The notes under the pieces were generated by a model. It ran no database searches. It had not been told where the DNA came from and was given only the letters and a program-made list of their open reading frames with translations. This document shows positions 6,422 through 8,531 of a stretch of 8,531 bases of DNA, piece after piece; position 1 is the stretch's first letter, and every line of letters starts with the position of its first letter. Made by a program: the position numbers and the translations under genes. Source of the stretch: Limnoraphis robusta CS-951 (GTDB lineage Bacteria > Cyanobacteriota > Cyanobacteriia > Cyanobacteriales > Microcoleaceae); contig NZ_LATL02000001.1 of the NCBI RefSeq assembly GCF_000972705.2, positions 1 through 8,531 of the forward strand, read 5' to 3'.

Positions 6422-6516
6422 TTACAGTTTACAGTTTACAGTTATCAGTGACCAGCTTTTACAGTGACCAGTGACCAGTTACCAGTGACCAGCTTTTACA
6501 GTGACCAGTGACCAGC
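6422..6516. repeat. STRR heptamer tract 3, NNNCAGT/C type
   Basis: Head-to-tail 7-bp units: TTACAGT three times, TATCAGT, then GACCAGT/C and TACCAGT units. Two 9-bp TTTTACAGT units break the phase. The 16-bp block GACCAGCTTTTACAGT occurs twice (6450-6465 and 6487-6502), so a higher-order duplication has taken place. The same family appears at 3062-3163 in the opposite orientation. Long open frames across this tract, translating to VTGHWSLVTGHW-like peptides, are products of the repeat and not genes. Confidence 0.93.
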
Positions 6517-6617
6517 GCTTGCCTTGCGACCCGGCGGTTTCCGTCGGTAGCGCGAACTCCGTTGCGCGGGTTCCCCGCGTTGAAGGAAGTTCGTAAGAGA
6601 GCAAAGTTTGCAAGAGA
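6517..6617. repeat. GC-rich palindromic element inserted in the STRR tract
   Basis: About 100 bp, much richer in GC than its surroundings, flanked on both sides by GTGACCAGTGACCAG repeat units (6502-6516 and 6618-6632). It contains a CCGGCGG-TTT-CCGTCGG hairpin (6531-6547, one mismatch), a nested hairpin with outer arms CGAACTCC/GGAAGTTCG (6553-6560 and 6585-6593, one bulge) and inner arms CGCGGG-TTC-CCCGCG (6565-6579), and the short palindrome GCAAAGTTTGC (6601-6611). It has no open frame worth calling. It looks like a dispersed palindromic repeat family; its copy number cannot be judged here. Confidence 0.7.
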
Positions 6618-6632
6618 GTGACCAGTGACCAG
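6618..6632. repeat. STRR units resuming after the palindromic element
   Basis: GTGACCAGTGACCAG repeats the units that end tract 3 at 6502-6516. The element between them therefore sits as an interruption of one array, or is bounded by a duplicated 15-bp flank. Confidence 0.85.
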
Positions 6633-6665
6633 GCCTCCGATTTTCTGCGACACCCGATTTTCCTG

Positions 6666-6700
6666 AAAAAGAATTCTATCTGGGGATAGAGGCTTTTTTT
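6666..6700. terminator. possible weak terminator before the ComFB-like gene
   Basis: CTATC-TGGG-GATAG (6676-6689), with AAAAAG upstream and AGGCTTTTTTT downstream, reads as a short stem with a T-run on the + strand. On the - strand the run is interrupted (AATTCTTTTT). No + strand gene lies close upstream, so its role is unclear; it may insulate the ComFB-like promoter. Confidence 0.3.
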
Positions 6701-6746
6701 CTGATCAGACAACGCATAAGTGTCAAAACTCGAGCTATATGTACTA

Positions 6747-6774
6747 TTGACAGATGTTAGTTCATCTGTATCCT
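6747..6774 (+). promoter_or_regulatory. sigma70-type promoter of the ComFB-like gene
   Basis: TTGACA (6747-6752), a 16-bp spacer and TATCCT (6769-6774). The -35 is a perfect consensus and the -10 matches four of six. The expected transcription start, about 6781, lies only a few bases before the ATG at 6785. A perfect dyad fills the spacer. Confidence 0.55.
6750..6769. promoter_or_regulatory. operator-like dyad ACAGATG-N6-CATCTGT
   Basis: A perfect 7-bp inverted repeat with a 6-nt centre. It spans the space between the -35 and -10 hexamers and overlaps the edges of both. A protein bound here would block RNA polymerase, so repression is the simplest reading. The regulator is unknown. Confidence 0.5.
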
Positions 6775-6784
6775 CTGTACATTG

Positions 6785-7114
6785 ATGGATATTCGTTCAT
6801 CTCAACTCTATACCAGTCTGATGAGTCAAATGCTTGTAAACTCAATGCCGCTAGAGTGTCCAACCCTCGAATCCTGGGTGGTGAGAGAAGTTGAACTTCA
6901 ACTCGGAACCCTTCCGAGCCAGATTACCCAGTCTATTGATAAAACTCAGGCGATCGCATATGTTCTGAAGTTTCTTTCGCCGATGGGGAAAAAGTCTGAA
7001 ACTGAATGGCAATGGCCATCAGAACAAACGGGCAGAATACTGCAAGAATTGATTGCGGATGCGGCTACTCTGTCTTTGATTCGTTTAATGTCTACTCATC
7101 GAGTTTCAAATTGA
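6785..7114 (+). CDS. small ComFB-like protein (tentative)
   Basis: 109 residues from the ATG at 6785; a second ATG at 6821 (MSQMLVNSMP) is possible and neither has a clear Shine-Dalgarno site. I place it tentatively in the cyanobacterial ComFB-like group from the pattern WVVREVELQLGTLPSQI, then IAYVLKFLSPM and SETEWQWPSEQTGRILQELI. This recalls the family's V.EEV..QL..LP, AYALN.LPP.Y and SE.GW..Q segments. Some cyanobacterial ComFB-like proteins have been described as cyclic-dinucleotide receptors, but the match here is partial: Leu-Ser-Pro-Met replaces the usual LPP.Y, so ligand binding is uncertain. No signal peptide or membrane segment is visible. It is the only complete gene on the + strand, stands alone between repeat tracts, and has its own promoter with a dyad. 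It could instead be an unrelated lineage-specific protein. Confidence 0.5.
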   Translation: MDIRSSQLYTSLMSQMLVNSMPLECPTLESWVVREVELQLGTLPSQITQSIDKTQAIAYVLKFLSPMGKKSETEWQWPSEQTGRILQELIADAATLSLIRLMSTHRVSN

Positions 7115-7170
7115 TCAGATGAGTTTAAAGAATGCTAAAAGTAGTTACGGAGAGAAAGGTAGAAAGCAGT

Positions 7171-7198
7171 AATCAGTGAATAGTTTACAGTTAACAGT
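7171..7198. repeat. STRR heptamer tract 4
   Basis: Four 7-bp units (AATCAGT, GAATAGT, TTACAGT, TAACAGT) between the ComFB-like gene and the glyQ 3' end. They are in the same orientation as tract 3. A perfect AGTGATCACT palindrome lies nearby at 7231-7240. Confidence 0.8.
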
Positions 7199-7289
7199 TC
7201 TGTGAGTTTTGATTGCGGTTTTCGCTGCTAAGTGATCACTGTCTACTACTCTCAGCCCTCTCCTTCTGAAAAAATTTATATTCTGCCCA

Positions 7290-8162
7290 TTAAGCAGATT
7301 TTTGCAACGGAAATCCCAAGGTTTCTCGCTGTTCTAAATAGCGTTGGGCGACTCGTCGGGCTAAGTTGCGAATTCGACCGATATAACGAGTTCGTTCAGT
7401 CACAGCAATCACGCCTCGCGCATCTAAGAGATTAAAGCTGTGAGAACATTTTAGAACATAGTCTAAACTGGGTAAAACTAATCCTTTTTCGATTAATTGT
7501 TCGGCTTCTTGTTCGTACAAACTAAAGAGTGTAAAGAGTAATTCGGGATTAGAGGCTTCAAAATTGTAGGTACAATGTTCGACTTCGCCCTGAAGATGAA
7601 TATCCCCATAATTAATAGTATCTGTCCAGGCAATTTTAGTCATGGCATCGACATCTTGAAGATACATGGCGAGTCGTTCAAGTCCGTAGGTAATTTCTAT
7701 CGAAACGGGGCGACAATCAATTCCACCGCATTGTTGAAAGTAGGTAAACTGGGTAATTTCCATTCCGTCTAACCAGACTTCCCAACCGACTCCCCAAGCG
7801 CCTAAAGTGGGAGATTCCCAGTTATCTTCGACGAACCGCACATCATGATCTTCGGGTTGAATTCCGAGCGCTCTTAGAGAGTCTAAATAAACCTCTTGAA
7901 TGTTATCTGGAGAGGGTTTAATCAGGACTTGATATTGATAATAATGTTGAAAACGGTTAGGATTTTCGCCATAACGTCCATCGGTGGGACGACGACAGGG
8001 TTCAATATAAGCGACAGACCAAGGTTCAGGGCCAATCGCCCGTAGGAAGGTATGGGGACTCATGGTTCCCGCCCCTTTTTCGGTGTCGTAGGGTTGGGCG
8101 ATTAAACAACCGCGATCGCTCCAAAATTGATGTAAAGTGGCAATGACGGATTGAAAGTTCAC
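7290..8162 (-). CDS. glyQ: glycyl-tRNA synthetase alpha subunit
   Basis: 290 residues, ATG at 8162, close to the family's usual 290-300. The class II catalytic subunit of the bacterial alpha2-beta2 glycyl-tRNA synthetase activates glycine with ATP and, with the beta subunit GlyS, charges tRNA-Gly in the cytoplasm. Highly conserved segments are all present: [20 protein letters not shown] (26-45), [20 protein letters not shown] (51-70), [19 protein letters not shown] (126-144) and [12 protein letters not shown] (156-167). glyS is not in the window, so the two subunits are encoded apart, or glyS lies further away. There is no clear Shine-Dalgarno site. A TATGAT hexamer at 8199-8204 on the - strand is a candidate -10, without a good -35. 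The end of an IS200/IS605-type element lies about 65 bp upstream of the start. Confidence 0.97.
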   Translation of the reverse strand: MNFQSVIATLHQFWSDRGCLIAQPYDTEKGAGTMSPHTFLRAIGPEPWSVAYIEPCRRPTDGRYGENPNRFQHYYQYQVLIKPSPDNIQEVYLDSLRALGIQPEDHDVRFVEDNWESPTLGAWGVGWEVWLDGMEITQFTYFQQCGGIDCRPVSIEITYGLERLAMYLQDVDAMTKIAWTDTINYGDIHLQGEVEHCTYNFEASNPELLFTLFSLYEQEAEQLIEKGLVLPSLDYVLKCSHSFNLLDARGVIAVTERTRYIGRIRNLARRVAQRYLEQRETLGFPLQKSA

Positions 8163-8198
8163 AGGATTAACTCTAGTTTAATTGTTTTTCATTTTATG

Positions 8199-8204
8199 AT
8201 CATA
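8199..8204 (-). promoter_or_regulatory. candidate -10 hexamer of glyQ
   Basis: TATGAT on the - strand, 36 nt before the glyQ start, five of six to consensus. The expected -35 position (about 8222-8227) reads AAAAGA and lies at the junction with the IS end. If this is the promoter, its -35 is poor or has been changed by the insertion. Confidence 0.3.
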
Positions 8205-8207
8205 AGG

Positions 8208-8300
8208 GATCGGTTGAAGATTCTTTTTGACATCCTCTCCGCCGTAAACGACGGAGATTCCAAACATCACTGTTTGGGTTTCCTCTTTCTATGAGTTGAC
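8208..8300 (-). ncRNA. predicted TnpB guide RNA (omega/reRNA) 3' region
   Basis: Established for TnpB systems: a guide RNA overlaps the tnpB 3' end, runs through the right-end hairpins and ends in about 16-20 nt of flanking sequence that serves as guide. Here the two hairpins at 8260-8277 and 8237-8256 would form the scaffold, and the guide would be the - strand sequence from about 8228 to 8208, beginning AAAAAGAATC. The limits are inferred from position, not from any transcript. Confidence 0.45.
8237..8256. repeat. subterminal right-end hairpin of the IS
   Basis: An 8-bp stem with one T-G pair and a TTTA loop, just inside the likely element end. In this family such hairpins are recognised by the HUH transposase TnpA and also form part of the TnpB guide RNA scaffold. 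Confidence 0.7.
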
Positions 8301-8531
8301 TTACTCAACTGGGTTTCCCCACTTAAGCAGAGATCAGTCTCTCGGGAGGCGTTAATTTCCATCTGCCCGACGGTATTTGATAGTTGTTTAAGTGCAGATT
8401 TTAGAATGTTTTTGGCGGCATTTTCGTCTCGGTCTGCTACATACCCACAGTGAGGACATTTATGAGTTCTCGTACTGAGAGTTTTGACAACCTTTTCACC
8501 GCAATTTGAGCAGTTTTGAGATGTGTATGCA
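8267..8531 (-). CDS. tnpB: TnpB (IS200/IS605 OrfB), C-terminal part
   Basis: 87 residues are visible up to the TGA at 8267-8269; the N-terminal part lies beyond the window. TnpB is an RNA-guided nuclease with a RuvC-like fold, carried by IS200/IS605 and IS607 elements. The visible part begins with the zinc-ribbon: TSQNCSNCGEKV and HKCPHCGYVA supply the two CxxC pairs. The motif DRDENAAKNIL follows and carries the third acidic RuvC residue. After that comes a typical low-conservation tail with NTVGQMEINA and a basic end (HRKRKPKQ). All zinc cysteines and the DRD motif are intact, so the C-terminal half gives no sign of decay. The stop codon is in the loop of a perfect 7-bp hairpin that would belong to the guide RNA. 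Confidence 0.92.
   Translation of the reverse strand, partial: AYTSQNCSNCGEKVVKTLSTRTHKCPHCGYVADRDENAAKNILKSALKQLSNTVGQMEINASRETDLCLSGETQLSKSTHRKRKPKQ

Larger units (their letters stand above)
8227..8531 (-). mobile_element. IS200/IS605-type element, right end (cut by window edge)
   Basis: The 3' end of tnpB is followed by two hairpins on the - strand: CCAAACA-GTGA-TGTTTGG (8260-8277) and CTCCGTCG-TTTA-CGGCGGAG (8237-8256, one T-G pair), then GGATGTC. This is the layout of the right end of IS200/IS605 elements, which have subterminal hairpins and no inverted terminal repeats. The exact boundary cannot be fixed by eye; 8227-8229 is a guess from the end of the conserved-looking GATGTCAA. No tnpA is visible; the element continues beyond 8531. 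Confidence 0.75.

Noticed and set aside
6459..6712. Two - strand readings of 64 and 77 codons through the repeat spacer
   Set aside because: They translate the STRR heptamers (VTGHWSLVTGHW-type peptides), a common source of false hypothetical proteins in cyanobacteria.
6741..6784. Possible NtcA site (GTA-N8-TAC) in the ComFB-like promoter
   Set aside because: The nearest match, GTA at 6768-6770 and TAC at 6778-6780, has a 7-nt spacer, and the position over the -10 is unlike activator sites.
7232..7435. 67-codon + strand reading at the glyQ 3' end
   Set aside because: It lies largely antisense to conserved glyQ codons and has no ribosome binding site or family resemblance.

Overview
The window looks like chromosomal DNA of a filamentous cyanobacterium, probably of the Oscillatoria/Planktothrix/Microcoleus type. 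Three things support this. There are five HIP1 palindromes (GCGATCGC at 2264, 3190, 3684, 6950 and 8112). There are several tracts of 7-bp tandem repeats of the kind called STRR in filamentous cyanobacteria. The protein set also fits: a TonB-like protein, CobI, ThrB, a cyanobacterial DUF7219-like small protein, PepP, a possible ComFB-like protein and GlyQ. The placement is by inference; no marker gene is present.

Layout, left to right. 1-122 is a short flank with a strong hairpin whose loop holds a + strand stop codon. 123-1982 (-) encodes a proline-rich TonB-like protein carrying seven nearly identical 20-residue repeats after its TonB-like domain. 2210-2935 (-) is cobI (precorrin-2 C20-methyltransferase), preceded by a cUUCGg hairpin and two different heptamer-repeat tracts. 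3140-4084 (-) is thrB, whose last residues are written in the heptamer repeat. 4147-4410 (-) is a small DUF7219-like gene. 4411-5044 is an AT-rich stretch without a convincing gene, but it carries a probable pepP terminator. 5045-6355 (-) is pepP. 6356-6784 is a repeat-rich spacer in which a GC-rich nested-hairpin element splits a heptamer array. 6785-7114 (+) is the only clear complete + strand gene, a small ComFB-like protein with a promoter containing a perfect dyad. 7290-8162 (-) is glyQ. 8227-8531 is the right end of an IS200/IS605-type element with the 3' end of tnpB (-), cut by the window edge.

The genes are mostly unrelated housekeeping functions (threonine synthesis, cobalamin synthesis, proline-specific peptide trimming, glycine charging) and do not form one obvious pathway. 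Nearly all lie on the - strand with gaps of 62 to over 600 bp, so there is little sign of tight operons. The unusual content is in the spacers and at gene ends: repeat tracts that invade a coding end, a hairpin element inside a repeat array, a recently amplified in-frame 60-bp repeat, and a TnpB element end whose guide-RNA region abuts the glyQ upstream region. I do not see a clearly new multi-gene system. The best candidates for new biology are the dyad-controlled ComFB-like gene, the STRR/hairpin composite and the TonB-like protein with an expanded C-terminal tail.
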